A stretch of 64,000 nucleotides of DNA from Cladorhizidae sp. MBARI D1340-BT2 (GCA_028752905.1 JAQNBH010000020.1:992001-1056000); one strand, 5' to 3'; shown: positions 1-11,700, counted from the first letter of the stretch. Translations and numbers: made by a program. The notes: generated by a model from the sequence alone, not told the origin.

Positions 1-71
1 CGAATGATAGGTTTCATTATGTGTTCTCTATCTTGATATTTGCCCTAATTTGGTCTATAATATGTTTCTCA

Positions 72-86
72 TTTTTTCCCCAAAAA
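72..86 (+). repeat. T-C-A homopolymer block of constant length 15
   Basis: In this copy the block reads T6 C4 A5. In other copies it reads T5C5A5, T4C6A5, T3C7A5, T4C5A6 or T3C6A6. The total is 15 in every copy I counted, although the boundaries move. It is one of the best type markers: T6C4 occurs only in A units, and T3C7 in B units and A/B hybrids. Confidence 0.9.
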
Positions 87-250
87 TCTTGCTTTTTTGC
101 CGTAAAGCTCATAACTTTTCTACACTTTATCCAAAAAAGATAATTTTTATATCACCGAATAGCCCTTCTAATTATCTGTCTTTTGTACGTGCCAATATTT
201 TGTGTACTCTAAGTATTAGCAAGTTATGGTGATTTGAAGTGGTAAGGTTT

Positions 251-300
251 GCGATCTTTCCTGGCGTTTTCCAGTTGCCAAAGCGGTGGCCTGCCAGTGA
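251..300 (+). other. GC-rich islet with clustered TGGC/GCCA inverted repeats
   Basis: The line 241-300 counts 33 G or C in 60 bases, against 19 in 60 at 1-60 and 21 in 60 at 421-480. The islet contains CTGGC at 261-265 facing GCCAG at 293-297, GCCA at 277-280 facing TGGC at 287-290, and TGGC at 287-290 facing GCCA at 293-296. It is almost invariant in all full-length copies; I noted only GCG to GTG (2979), AAGCGG to AAGTGG (43479) and TTGCC to TTACC (near 62525). It could be a protein-binding or hairpin-forming element; no factor can be assigned. Confidence 0.6.
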
Positions 301-420
301 AAAACCACTACATTTATTGATAATCTGTTGACATGTTGCAGATAAGGACCTTCTCTATCAGTTGACAAAATCTGGCACTTTGGTCTTGTTAATTAGGGCA
401 GTTATGAATTGTAATCTTAC

Positions 421-592
421 TTGATGCTAAACATGTTAGCTTCGTAGATTATCCACACCACTGAATAGACTTGATGTATAGCTATTAAGATAGGACTCTC
501 TAAGTGCTCTCTCTTGATACCAAACATCCATATATTCTGCACACTTCACTGTAATGGACTTGCAAGATAGGTATCTCTCAGTGTTCTCTATC
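421..592 (+). repeat. Sub-repeat I (172 bp; halves Ia and Ib)
   Basis: Half Ia (421-513) starts TTGATGCTAAACATGTTAGC and half Ib (514-592) starts TTGATACCAAACATCC. Both halves share the order TTGAT-AAACAT, then a CACACTTCACTG-like motif, an ACTTG motif, an AGATAGG-like motif and a CT-rich end, so they look like an ancient ~85-bp dimer. Ia differs from IIa and IIIa in having TTCGTAGATTATCC and CACACCACTG; the C1 units instead have CACACTTCACTG here, as in the other sub-repeats. Confidence 0.85.
426..440. repeat. Dyad GCTAA-ACATG-TTAGC in sub-repeat I
   Basis: Perfect 5-bp arms (GCTAA and TTAGC) flank five bases, and the centre AACATGTT is itself an 8-bp palindrome. The element is present in all full-length copies I read. 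It could be a binding site for a dimeric protein; this is inference. Confidence 0.7.
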
Positions 593-756
593 TTGAGCTA
601 AACATGTTAGCTTCATAGATTCTCCACACTTCACTGAATAGAGTTGATATATAGCTCTAAAGGTAGGCCTCTCTCTGTTCTCTCTCTTGATACCAAACAT
701 CCGTATATTCTGCATACATAGAATCACAAGATAGGTTTCTCTATGTGTTCTCTATC
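593..756 (+). repeat. Sub-repeat II (164 bp; halves IIa and IIb)
   Basis: Half IIa (593-686) starts TTGAGCTAAACATGTTAGC, with two bases fewer than its sisters. Half IIb (687-756) starts TTGATACCAAACATCCG. IIb is the shortest half (70 bp) because it lacks most of the CTTCACTGTAATGGACTTG block present in Ib and IIIb. IIa is the site of the right-hand breakpoint in the truncated unit at 15433-15948. Confidence 0.85.
597..611. repeat. Dyad GCTAA-ACATG-TTAGC in sub-repeat II
   Basis: This is the second copy of the dyad, 171 bp after the first. It is broken in the unit at 14524-15432, where position 15129 is A instead of G. Confidence 0.7.
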
Positions 757-941
757 TTGATGCTAAACAGGTTAGCTTCATAGATTCTCCACACTTCACT
801 GTATAAACTTGATATATAGCTATTAAGATAGGTCTCTCCCTGTGCTCTCTGTTGATATCAAACATCCATAATATTCTGCACAATTCACTGTAATGGACTT
901 GATATGATTCGAATGATAGGTTTCATTATGTGTTCTCTATC
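757..941 (+). repeat. Sub-repeat III (185 bp; halves IIIa and IIIb)
   Basis: Half IIIa (757-851) starts TTGATGCTAAACAGGTTAGC and half IIIb (852-941) starts TTGATATCAAACATCC. IIIb is longer than the other b halves because GATATGATTCGAATGA is present before the ATAGGTTTCATT motif. It crosses the conventional unit boundary at 909/910. Its CACAATTCACTG or CACACTTCACTG variant is almost perfectly linked to the type of the next unit's head. Confidence 0.85.
762..776. repeat. Dyad GCTAA-ACAGG-TTAGC in sub-repeat III
   Basis: This is the third copy, 165 bp after the second. The arms are perfect but the centre is ACAGG, so the inner AACATGTT palindrome is lost. One copy, at 16716, reads ACTAAATAGG-like (C to T). 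Confidence 0.7.
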
Positions 942-2727
942 TTGATATTTGCCCTAATTTGGTCTATAATATGTTTCTCATTTTCCCCCCAAAAATCTTG
1001 CTTTTTTGCCGTAAAGCTCATAACTTTTCTACACTTTATCCAAAAAAGATAATTTTTATATCACCGAATAGCCCTTCTAATTATCTGTCTTTTGTACGTG
1101 CCAATATTTTGTGTACTCTAAGTATTAGCAAGTTATGGTGATTTGAAGTGGTAAGGTTTGCGATCTTTCCTGGCGTTTTCCAGTTGCCAAAGCGGTGGCC
1201 TGCCAGTGAAAAACCACTACATTTATTGATAATCTGTTGACATGTTGCAGATAAGGACCTTCTCTATCAGTTGACAAAATCTGGCACTTTGGTCTTGTTA
1301 ATTAGGGCAGTTATGAATTGTAATCTTACTTGATGCTAAACATGTTAGCTTCGTAGATTATCCACACCACTGAATAGACTTGATGTATAGCTATTAAGAT
1401 AGGACTCTCTAAGTGCTCTCTCTTGATACCAAACATCCATATATTCTGCACACTTCACTGTAATGGACTTGCAAGATAGGTATCTCTCAGTGTTCTCTAT
1501 CTTGAGCTAAACATGTTAGCTTCATAGATTCTCCACACTTCACTGAATAGAGTTGATATATAGCTCTAAAGGTAGGCCTCTCTCTGTTCTCTCTCTTGAT
1601 ACCAAACATCCGTATATTCTGCATACATAGAATCACAAGATAGGTTTCTCTATGTGTTCTCTATCTTGATGCTAAACAGGTTAGCTTCATAGATTCTCCA
1701 CACTTCACTGTATAAACTTGATATATAGCTATTAAGATAGGTCTCTCCCTGTGCTCTCTGTTGATATCAAACATCCATAATATTCTGCACAATTCACTGT
1801 AATGGACTTGATATGATTCGAATGATAGGTTTCATTATGTGTTCTCTATCTTGATATTTGCCCTAATTTGGTCTATAATATGTTTCTCATTTTTTCCCCA
1901 AAAATCTTGCTTTTTTGCCGTAAAGCTCATAACTTTTCTACACTTTATCCAAAAAAGATAATTTTTATATCACCGAATAGCCCTTCTAATTATCTGTCTT
2001 TTGTACGTGCCAATATTTTGTGTACTCTAAGTATTAGCAAGTTATGGTGATTTGAAGTGGTAAGGTTTGCGATCTTTCCTGGCGTTTTCCAGTTGCCAAA
2101 GCGGTGGCCTGCCAGTGAAAAACCACTACATTTATTGATAATCTGTTGACATGTTGCAGATAAGGACCTTCTCTATCAGTTGACAAAATCTGGCACTTTG
2201 GTCTTGTTAATTAGGGCAGTTATGAATTGTAATCTTACTTGATGCTAAACATGTTAGCTTCGTAGATTATCCACACCACTGAATAGACTTGATGTATAGC
2301 TATTAAGATAGGACTCTCTAAGTGCTCTCTCTTGATACCAAACATCCATATATTCTGCACACTTCACTGTAATGGACTTGCAAGATAGGTATCTCTCAGT
2401 GTTCTCTATCTTGAGCTAAACATGTTAGCTTCATAGATTCTCCACACTTCACTGAATAGAGTTGATATATAGCTCTAAAGGTAGGCCTCTCTCTGTTCTC
2501 TCTCTTGATACCAAACATCCGTATATTCTGCATACATAGAATCACAAGATAGGTTTCTCTATGTGTTATCTATCTTGATGCTAAACAGGTTAGCTTCATA
2601 GATTCTCCACACTTCACTGTATAAACTTGATATATAGCTATTAAGATAGGTCTCTCCCTGTGCTCTCTGTTGATATCAAACATCCATAATATTCTGCACA
2701 CTTCACTGTAATGGACTTGATATGATT
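910..2727 (+). repeat. Units 2-3, type A
   Basis: The units start at 910 and 1819, each 909 bp. Unit 2 has the T4C6A5 tract and unit 3 the T6C4A5 tract. The tail of unit 3 changes to GTGTTATC and CACACTTCAC, which is the tail form that precedes a B-type head. Unit 4 does carry the C-rich tract. Confidence 0.95.
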
Positions 2728-5700
2728 CGAATGATAGGTTTCATTATGTGTTCTCTATCTTGATATTTGCCCTAATTTGGTCTATAATATGTTTCTCATT
2801 TCCCCCCCAAAAATCTTGTTATTTTGCCGTAAAGCTCATAACTTTTCTACACTTTATCCAAAAAAGATAATTTTTATATCACCGAATAGCCCTTCTAATT
2901 ATCTGTCTTTTGTACGTGCCAATATTTTGTGTACTCTAAGTATTAGCAAGTTATGGTGATTTGAAGTGGTAAGGTTTGTGATCTTTCCTGGCGTTTTCCA
3001 GTTGCCAAAGCGGTGGCCTGCCAGTGAAAAACCACTACATTTATTGATAATCTGTTGACATGTTGCAGATAAGGACCTTCTCTATCAGTTGACAAAATCT
3101 GGCACTTTGGTCTTGTTAATTAGGGCAGTTATGAATTGTAATCTTACTTGATGCTAAACATGTTAGCTTCGTAGATTATCCACACCACTGAATATACTTG
3201 ATGTATAGCTATTAAGATAGGACTCTCTAAGTGCTCTCTCTTGATACCAAACATCCATATATTCTGCACACTTCACTGTAATGGACTTGCAAGATAGGTA
3301 TCTCTCAGTGTTCTCTATCATGAGCTAAACATGTTAGCTTCATAGATTCTCCACACTTCACTGAATAGAGTTGATATATAGCTCTAAAGGTAGGCCTCTC
3401 TCTGTTCTCTCTCTTGATACCAAACATCCGTATATTCTGCATACATAGAATCACAAGATAGGTTTCTCTATGTGTTATCTATCTTGATGCTAAACAGGTT
3501 AGCTTCATAGATTCTCCACACTTCACTGTATAAACTTGATATATAGCTATTAAGATAGGTCTCTCCCTGTGCTCTCTGTTGATATCAAACATCCATAATA
3601 TTCTGCACACTTCACTGTAATGGACTTGATATGATTCGAATGATAGGTTTCATTATGTGTTCTCTATCTTGATATTTGCCCTAATTTGGTCTATATGTTT
3701 CTCATTTCCCCCCCAAAAATCTTGTTATTTTGCCGTAAAGCTCATAACTTTTCTACACTTTACCCCAAAAAGAAAATTTTTATATCACCGAATAGCCCTT
3801 CTAATTATCTGTCTTTTGTACGTGCCAATATTTTGTGTACTCTAAGTATTAGCAAGTTATGGTGATTTGAAGTGGTAAGGTTTGCGATCTTTCCTGGCGT
3901 TTTCCAGTTGCCAAAGCGGTGGCCTGCCAGTGAAAAACCACTACATTTATTGATAATCTGTTGACATGTTGCAGATAAGGACCTTCTCTATCAGTTGACA
4001 AAATCTGGCACTTTGGTCTTGTTAATTAGGGCAGTTATGAATTGTAATCTTACTTGATGCTAAACATGTTAGCTTCGTAGATTATCCCCACCACTGAATA
4101 TACTTGATGTATAGCTATTAAGATAGGACTCTCTAAGTGCTCTCTCTTGATACCAAACATCCATATATTCTGCACACTTCACTGTAATGGACTTGCAAGA
4201 TAGGTATCTCTCAGTGTTCTCTATCTTGAGCTAAACATGTTAGCTTCATAGATTCTCCACACTTCACTGAATAGAGTTGATATATAGCTCTAAAGGTAGG
4301 CCTCTCTCTGTTCTCTCTCTTGATACCAAACATCCGTATATTCTGCATACATAGAATCACAAGATAGGTTTCTCTATGTGTTCTCTATCTTGATGCTAAA
4401 CAGGTTAGCTTCATAGATTCTCCACACTTCACTGTATAAACTTGATATATAGCTATTAAGATAGGTCTCTCCCTGTGCTCTCTGTTGATATCAAACATCC
4501 ATAATATTCTGCACACTTCACTGTAATGGACTTGATATGATTCGAATGATAGGTTTCATTATGTGTTCTCTATCTTGATATTTGCCCTAATTTGGTCTAT
4601 ATGTTTCTCATTTCCCCCCCAAAAATCTTGTTATTTTGCCGTAAAGCTCATAACTTTTCTACACTTTACCCCAAAAAGAAAATTTTTATATCACCGAATA
4701 GCCCTTCTAATTATCTGTCTTTTGTACGTGCCAAAATTTTGTGTACTCTAAGTATTAGCAAGTTATGGTGATTTGAAGTGGTAAGGTTTGCGATCTTTCC
4801 TGGCGTTTTCCAGTTGCCAAAGCGGTGGCCTGCCAGTGAAAAACCACTACATTTATTGATAATCTGTTGACATGTTGCAGATAAGGACCTTCTCTATCAG
4901 TTGACAAAATCTGGCACTTTGGTCTTGTTAATTAGGGCAGTTATGAATTGTAATCTTACTTGATGCTAAACATGTTAGCTTCGTAGATTATCCACACCAC
5001 TGAATAGACTTGATGTATAGCTATTAAGATAGGACTCTCTAAGTGCTCTCTCTTGATACCAAACATCCATATATTCTGCACACTTCACTGTAATGGACTT
5101 GCAAGATAGGTATCTCTCAGTGTTCTCTATCTTGAGCTAAACATGTTAGCTTCATAGATTCTCCACACTTCACTGAATAGAGTTGATATATAGCTCTAAA
5201 GGTAGGCCTCTCTCTGTTCTCTCTCTTGATACCAAACATCCGTATATTCTGCATACATAGAATCACAAGATAGGTTTCTCTATGTGTTATCTATCTTGAT
5301 GCTAAACAGGTTAGCTTCATAGATTCTCCACACTTCACTGTATAAACTTGATATATAGCTATTAAGATAGGTCTCTCCCTGTGCTCTCTGTTGATATCAA
5401 ACATCCATAATATTCTGCACACTTCACTGTAATGGACTTGATATGATTCGAATGATAGGTTTCATTATGTGTTCTCTATCTTGATATTTGCCCTAATTTG
5501 GTCTATAATATGTTTCTCATTTCCCCCCCAAAAATCTTGTTATTTTGCCGTAAAGCTCATAACTTTTCTACACTTTATCCAAAAAAGATAATTTTTATAT
5601 CACCGAATAGCCCTTCTAATTATCTGTCTTTTGTACGTGCCAATATTTTGTGTACTCTAAGTATTAGCAAGTTATGGTGATTTGAAGTGGTAAGGTTTGC

Positions 5701-8700
5701 GATCTTTCCTGGCGTTTTCCAGTTGCCAAAGCGGTGGCCTGCCAGTGAAAAACCACTACATTTATTGATAATCTGTTGACATGTTGCAGATAAGGACCTT
5801 CTCTATCAGTTGACAAAATCTGGCACTTTGGTCTTGTTAATTAGGGCAGTTATGAATTGTAATCTTACTTGATGCTAAACATGTTAGCTTCGTAGATTAT
5901 CCACACCACTGAATAGACTTGATGTATAGCTATTAAGATAGGACTCTCTAAGTGCTCTCTCTTGATACCAAACATCCATATATTCTGCACACTTCACTGT
6001 AATGGACTTGCAAGATAGGTATCTCTCAGTGTTCTCTATCTTGAGCTAAACATGTTAGCTTCATAGATTCTCCACACTTCACTGAATAGAGTTGATATAT
6101 AGCTCTAAAGGTAGGCCTCTCTCTGTTCTCTCTCTTGATACCAAACATCCGTATATTCTGCATACATAGAATCACAAGATAGGTTTCTCTATGTGTTATC
6201 TATCTTGATGCTAAACAGGTTAGCTTCATAGATTCTCCACACTTCACTGTATAAACTTGATATATAGCTATTAAGATAGGTCTCTCCCTGTGCTCTCTGT
6301 TGATATCAAACATCCATAATATTCTGCACACTTCACTGTAATGGACTTGATATGATTCGAATGATAGGTTTCATTATGTGTTCTCTATCTTGATATTTGC
6401 CCTAATTTGGTCTATAATATGTTTCTCATTTCCCCCCCAAAAATCTTGTTATTTTGCCGTAAAGCTCATAACTTTTCTACACTTTATCCAAAAAAGATAA
6501 TTTTTATATCACCGAATAGCCCTTCTAATTATCTGTCTTTTGTACGTGCCAATATTTTGTGTACTCTAAGTATTAGCAAGTTATGGTGATTTGAAGTGGT
6601 AAGGTTTGCGATCTTTCCTGGCGTTTTCCAGTTGCCAAAGCGGTGGCCTGCCAGTGAAAAACCACTACATTTATTGATAATCTGTTGACATGTTGCAGAT
6701 AAGGACCTTCTCTATCAGTTGACAAAATCTGGCACTTTGGTCTTGTTAATTAGGGCAGTTATGAATTGTAATCTTACTTGATGCTAAACATGTTAGCTTC
6801 GTAGATTATCCACACCACTGAATATACTTGATGTATAGCTATTAAGATAGGACTCTCTAAGTGCTCTCTCTTGATACCAAACATCCATATATTCTGCACA
6901 CTTCACTGTAATGGACTTGCAAGATAGGTATCTCTCAGTGTTCTCTATCATGAGCTAAACATGTTAGCTTCATAGATTCTCCACACTTCACTGAATAGAG
7001 TTGATATATAGCTCTAAAGGTAGGCCTCTCTCTGTTCTCTCTCTTGATACCAAACATCCGTATATTCTGCATACATAGAATCACAAGATAGGTTTCTCTA
7101 TGTGTTATCTATCTTGATGCTAAACAGGTTAGCTTCATAGATTCTCCACACTTCACTGTATAAACTTGATATATAGCTATTAAGATAGGTCTCTCCCTGT
7201 GCTCTCTGTTGATATCAAACATCCATAATATTCTGCACACTTCACTGTAATGGACTTGATATGATTCGAATGATAGGTTTCATTATGTGTTCTCTATCTT
7301 GATATTTGCCCTAATTTGGTCTATATGTTTCTCATTTCCCCCCCAAAAATCTTGTTATTTTGCCGTAAAGCTCATAACTTTTCTACACTTTACCCCAAAA
7401 AGAAAATTTTTATATCACCGAATAGCCCTTCTAATTATCTGTCTTTTGTACGTGCCAATATTTTGTGTACTCTAAGTATTAGCAAGTTATGGTGATTTGA
7501 AGTGGTAAGGTTTGCGATCTTTCCTGGCGTTTTCCAGTTGCCAAAGCGGTGGCCTGCCAGTGAAAAACCACTACATTTATTGATAATCTGTTGACATGTT
7601 GCAGATAAGGACCTTCTCTATCAGTTGACAAAATCTGGCACTTTGGTCTTGTTAATTAGGGCAGTTATGAATTGTAATCTTACTTGATGCTAAACATGTT
7701 AGCTTCGTAGATTATCCCCACCACTGAATATACTTGATGTATAGCTATTAAGATAGGACTCTCTAAGTGCTCTCTCTTGATACCAAACATCCATATATTC
7801 TGCACACTTCACTGTAATGGACTTGCAAGATAGGTATCTCTCAGTGTTCTCTATCTTGAGCTAAACATGTTAGCTTCATAGATTCTCCACACTTCACTGA
7901 ATAGAGTTGATATATAGCTCTAAAGGTAGGCCTCTCTCTGTTCTCTCTCTTGATACCAAACATCCGTATATTCTGCATACATAGAATCACAAGATAGGTT
8001 TCTCTATGTGTTCTCTATCTTGATGCTAAACAGGTTAGCTTCATAGATTCTCCACACTTCACTGTATAAACTTGATATATAGCTATTAAGATAGGTCTCT
8101 CCCTGTGCTCTCTGTTGATATCAAACATCCATAATATTCTGCACACTTCACTGTAATGGACTTGATATGATTCGAATGATAGGTTTCATTATGTGTTCTC
8201 TATCTTGATATTTGCCCTAATTTGGTCTATATGTTTCTCATTTCCCCCCCAAAAATCTTGTTATTTTGCCGTAAAGCTCATAACTTTTCTACACTTTACC
8301 CCAAAAAGAAAATTTTTATATCACCGAATAGCCCTTCTAATTATCTGTCTTTTGTACGTGCCAAAATTTTGTGTACTCTAAGTATTAGCAAGTTATGGTG
8401 ATTTGAAGTGGTAAGGTTTGCGATCTTTCCTGGCGTTTTCCAGTTGCCAAAGCGGTGGCCTGCCAGTGAAAAACCACTACATTTATTGATAATCTGTTGA
8501 CATGTTGCAGATAAGGACCTTCTCTATCAGTTGACAAAATCTGGCACTTTGGTCTTGTTAATTAGGGCAGTTATGAATTGTAATCTTACTTGATGCTAAA
8601 CATGTTAGCTTCGTAGATTATCCACACCACTGAATAGACTTGATGTATAGCTATTAAGATAGGACTCTCTAAGTGCTCTCTCTTGATACCAAACATCCAT

Positions 8701-11700
8701 ATATTCTGCACACTTCACTGTAATGGACTTGCAAGATAGGTATCTCTCAGTGTTCTCTATCTTGAGCTAAACATGTTAGCTTCATAGATTCTCCACACTT
8801 CACTGAATAGAGTTGATATATAGCTCTAAAGGTAGGCCTCTCTCTGTTCTCTCTCTTGATACCAAACATCCGTATATTCTGCATACATAGAATCACAAGA
8901 TAGGTTTCTCTATGTGTTATCTATCTTGATGCTAAACAGGTTAGCTTCATAGATTCTCCACACTTCACTGTATAAACTTGATATATAGCTATTAAGATAG
9001 GTCTCTCCCTGTGCTCTCTGTTGATATCAAACATCCATAATATTCTGCACACTTCACTGTAATGGACTTGATATGATTCGAATGATAGGTTTCATTATGT
9101 GTTCTCTATCTTGATATTTGCCCTAATTTGGTCTATAATATGTTTCTCATTTCCCCCCCAAAAATCTTGTTATTTTGCCGTAAAGCTCATAACTTTTCTA
9201 CACTTTATCCAAAAAAGATAATTTTTATATCACCGAATAGCCCTTCTAATTATCTGTCTTTTGTACGTGCCAATATTTTGTGTACTCTAAGTATTAGCAA
9301 GTTATGGTGATTTGAAGTGGTAAGGTTTGCGATCTTTCCTGGCGTTTTCCAGTTGCCAAAGCGGTGGCCTGCCAGTGAAAAACCACTACATTTATTGATA
9401 ATCTGTTGACATGTTGCAGATAAGGACCTTCTCTATCAGTTGACAAAATCTGGCACTTTGGTCTTGTTAATTAGGGCAGTTATGAATTGTAATCTTACTT
9501 GATGCTAAACATGTTAGCTTCGTAGATTATCCACACCACTGAATATACTTGATGTATAGCTATTAAGATAGGACTCTCTAAGTGCTCTCTCTTGATACCA
9601 AACATCCATATATTCTGCACACTTCACTGTAATGGACTTGCAAGATAGGTATCTCTCAGTGTTCTCTATCATGAGCTAAACATGTTAGCTTCATAGATTC
9701 TCCACACTTCACTGAATAGAGTTGATATATAGCTCTAAAGGTAGGCCTCTCTCTGTTCTCTCTCTTGATACCAAACATCCGTATATTCTGCATACATAGA
9801 ATCACAAGATAGGTTTCTCTATGTGTTATCTATCTTGATGCTAAACAGGTTAGCTTCATAGATTCTCCACACTTCACTGTATAAACTTGATATATAGCTA
9901 TTAAGATAGGTCTCTCCCTGTGCTCTCTGTTGATATCAAACATCCATAATATTCTGCACACTTCACTGTAATGGACTTGATATGATTCGAATGATAGGTT
10001 TCATTATGTGTTCTCTATCTTGATATTTGCCCTAATTTGGTCTATATGTTTCTCATTTCCCCCCCAAAAATCTTGTTATTTTGCCGTAAAGCTCATAACT
10101 TTTCTACACTTTACCCCAAAAAGAAAATTTTTATATCACCGAATAGCCCTTCTAATTATCTGTCTTTTGTACGTGCCAATATTTTGTGTACTCTAAGTAT
10201 TAGCAAGTTATGGTGATTTGAAGTGGTAAGGTTTGCGATCTTTCCTGGCGTTTTCCAGTTGCCAAAGCGGTGGCCTGCCAGTGAAAAACCACTACATTTA
10301 TTGATAATCTGTTGACATGTTGCAGATAAGGACCTTCTCTATCAGTTGACAAAATCTGGCACTTTGGTCTTGTTAATTAGGGCAGTTATGAATTGTAATC
10401 TTACTTGATGCTAAACATGTTAGCTTCGTAGATTATCCCCACCACTGAATATACTTGATGTATAGCTATTAAGATAGGACTCTCTAAGTGCTCTCTCTTG
10501 ATACCAAACATCCATATATTCTGCACACTTCACTGTAATGGACTTGCAAGATAGGTATCTCTCAGTGTTCTCTATCTTGAGCTAAACATGTTAGCTTCAT
10601 AGATTCTCCACACTTCACTGAATAGAGTTGATATATAGCTCTAAAGGTAGGCCTCTCTCTGTTCTCTCTCTTGATACCAAACATCCGTATATTCTGCATA
10701 CATAGAATCACAAGATAGGTTTCTCTATGTGTTCTCTATCTTGATGCTAAACAGGTTAGCTTCATAGATTCTCCACACTTCACTGTATAAACTTGATATA
10801 TAGCTATTAAGATAGGTCTCTCCCTGTGCTCTCTGTTGATATCAAACATCCATAATATTCTGCACACTTCACTGTAATGGACTTGATATGATTCGAATGA
10901 TAGGTTTCATTATGTGTTCTCTATCTTGATATTTGCCCTAATTTGGTCTATATGTTTCTCATTTCCCCCCCAAAAATCTTGTTATTTTGCCGTAAAGCTC
11001 ATAACTTTTCTACACTTTACCCCAAAAAGAAATTTTTTATATCACCGAATAGCCCTTCTAATTATCTGTCTTTTGTACGTGCCAAAATTTTGTGTACTCT
11101 AAGTATTAGCAAGTTATGGTGATTTGAAGTGGTAAGGTTTGCGATCTTTCCTGGCGTTTTCCAGTTGCCAAAGCGGTGGCCTGCCAGTGAAAAACCACTA
11201 CATTTATTGATAATCTGTTGACATGTTGCAGATAAGGACCTTCTCTATCAGTTGACAAAATCTGGCACTTTGGTCTTGTTAATTAGGGCAGTTATGAATT
11301 GTAATCTTACTTGATGCTAAACATGTTAGCTTCGTAGATTATCCACACCACTGAATAGACTTGATGTATAGCTATTAAGATAGGACTCTCTAAGTGCTCT
11401 CTCTTGATACCAAACATCCATATATTCTGCACACTTCACTGTAATGGACTTGCAAGATAGGTATCTCTCAGTGTTCTCTATCTTGAGCTAAACATGTTAG
11501 CTTCATAGATTCTCCACACTTCACTGAATAGAGTTGATATATAGCTCTAAAGGTAGGCCTCTCTCTGTTCTCTCTCTTGATACCAAACATCCGTATATTC
11601 TGCATACATAGAATCACAAGATAGGTTTCTCTATGTGTTCTCTATCTTGATGCTAAACAGGTTAGCTTCATAGATTCTCCACACTTCACTGTATAAACTT

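Larger units (their letters stand above)
33..420 (+). repeat. Non-sub-repeated segment of the unit (388 bp)
   Basis: This segment starts at TTGATATTTGCCC and ends just before TTGATGCTAAAC. It shows no convincing similarity to the sub-repeats that follow, apart from its first six bases, TTGATA, which match the start of a half-unit. It carries most of the variants that define types A, B and C: presence or absence of TAA near 59-61, the T/C/A tract at 72-86, CTTGCTTTTTT versus CTTGTTATTTT, and TATCCAAAAAAGATAA versus TACCCCAAAAAGAAAA. It may be an unrelated sequence captured into an older ~170-bp satellite, or a badly decayed part of it. Confidence 0.8.
1..909 (+). repeat. Reference unit (type A, 909 bp)
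   Basis: This first complete copy is the coordinate reference for the other entries. Positions 1-32 are the tail of the last sub-repeat. Positions 33-420 are a segment without clear internal repeats. Positions 421-909, continuing into the first 32 bases of the next unit, are three diverged sub-repeats. The starting point is arbitrary. Because a variant in the last 30 bases predicts the head of the following unit, the real ancestral boundary may lie elsewhere. The unit is AT-rich except around 251-300. Confidence 0.95.

Noticed and set aside
33..61. TTGATA, 17 bp, TATAAT: a good match to a bacterial sigma-70 promoter in A units.
   Set aside because: The context is a eukaryotic satellite and no gene follows. 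The match is expected by chance in AT-rich DNA and becomes TATATG in B units. It might fire spuriously in a bacterial clone but is not a native promoter here.
50..232. A 60-codon open frame (TTG start; 56 codons from the ATG at 62) repeated in most A units, with the ATG frame also open in B units.
   Set aside because: Copies stay open because they are nearly identical. The frame is shifted by 1 bp in every C2 unit and stopped by CGTTAA in units 59 and 62. There is no upstream ribosome site or conserved protein pattern, and composition matches the surrounding satellite.
276..287. TTGCCAAAGCGG resembles a tRNA or SINE A box (TRGCNNARYNGG, about two mismatches), and GATTCGAATGA at the unit boundary weakly resembles a B box.
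   Set aside because: A B box should lie some 30-60 bp after the A box. Here the candidates are hundreds of bases apart and no cloverleaf forms. No tRNA-derived element is supported.
429..438. AAACATGTTA is close to a p53-type half-site.
   Set aside because: A single half-site with a mismatch is explained by the palindromic dyad; there is no second half-site at the right spacing.
661..690. CT-rich stretch GGCCTCTCTCTG and TTCTCTCTC as a microsatellite or triplex-forming tract.
   Set aside because: The alternating CT runs are too short and interrupted, and show no copy-number variation between units.
3657..3845. A 62-codon open frame (GTG start) repeated in B units, hydrophobic and membrane-like.
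   Set aside because: It lies in a different frame from the A-unit frame over the same DNA, exists only because of the 3-bp deletion, and its hydrophobicity follows from T-rich codons. It is not a gene.
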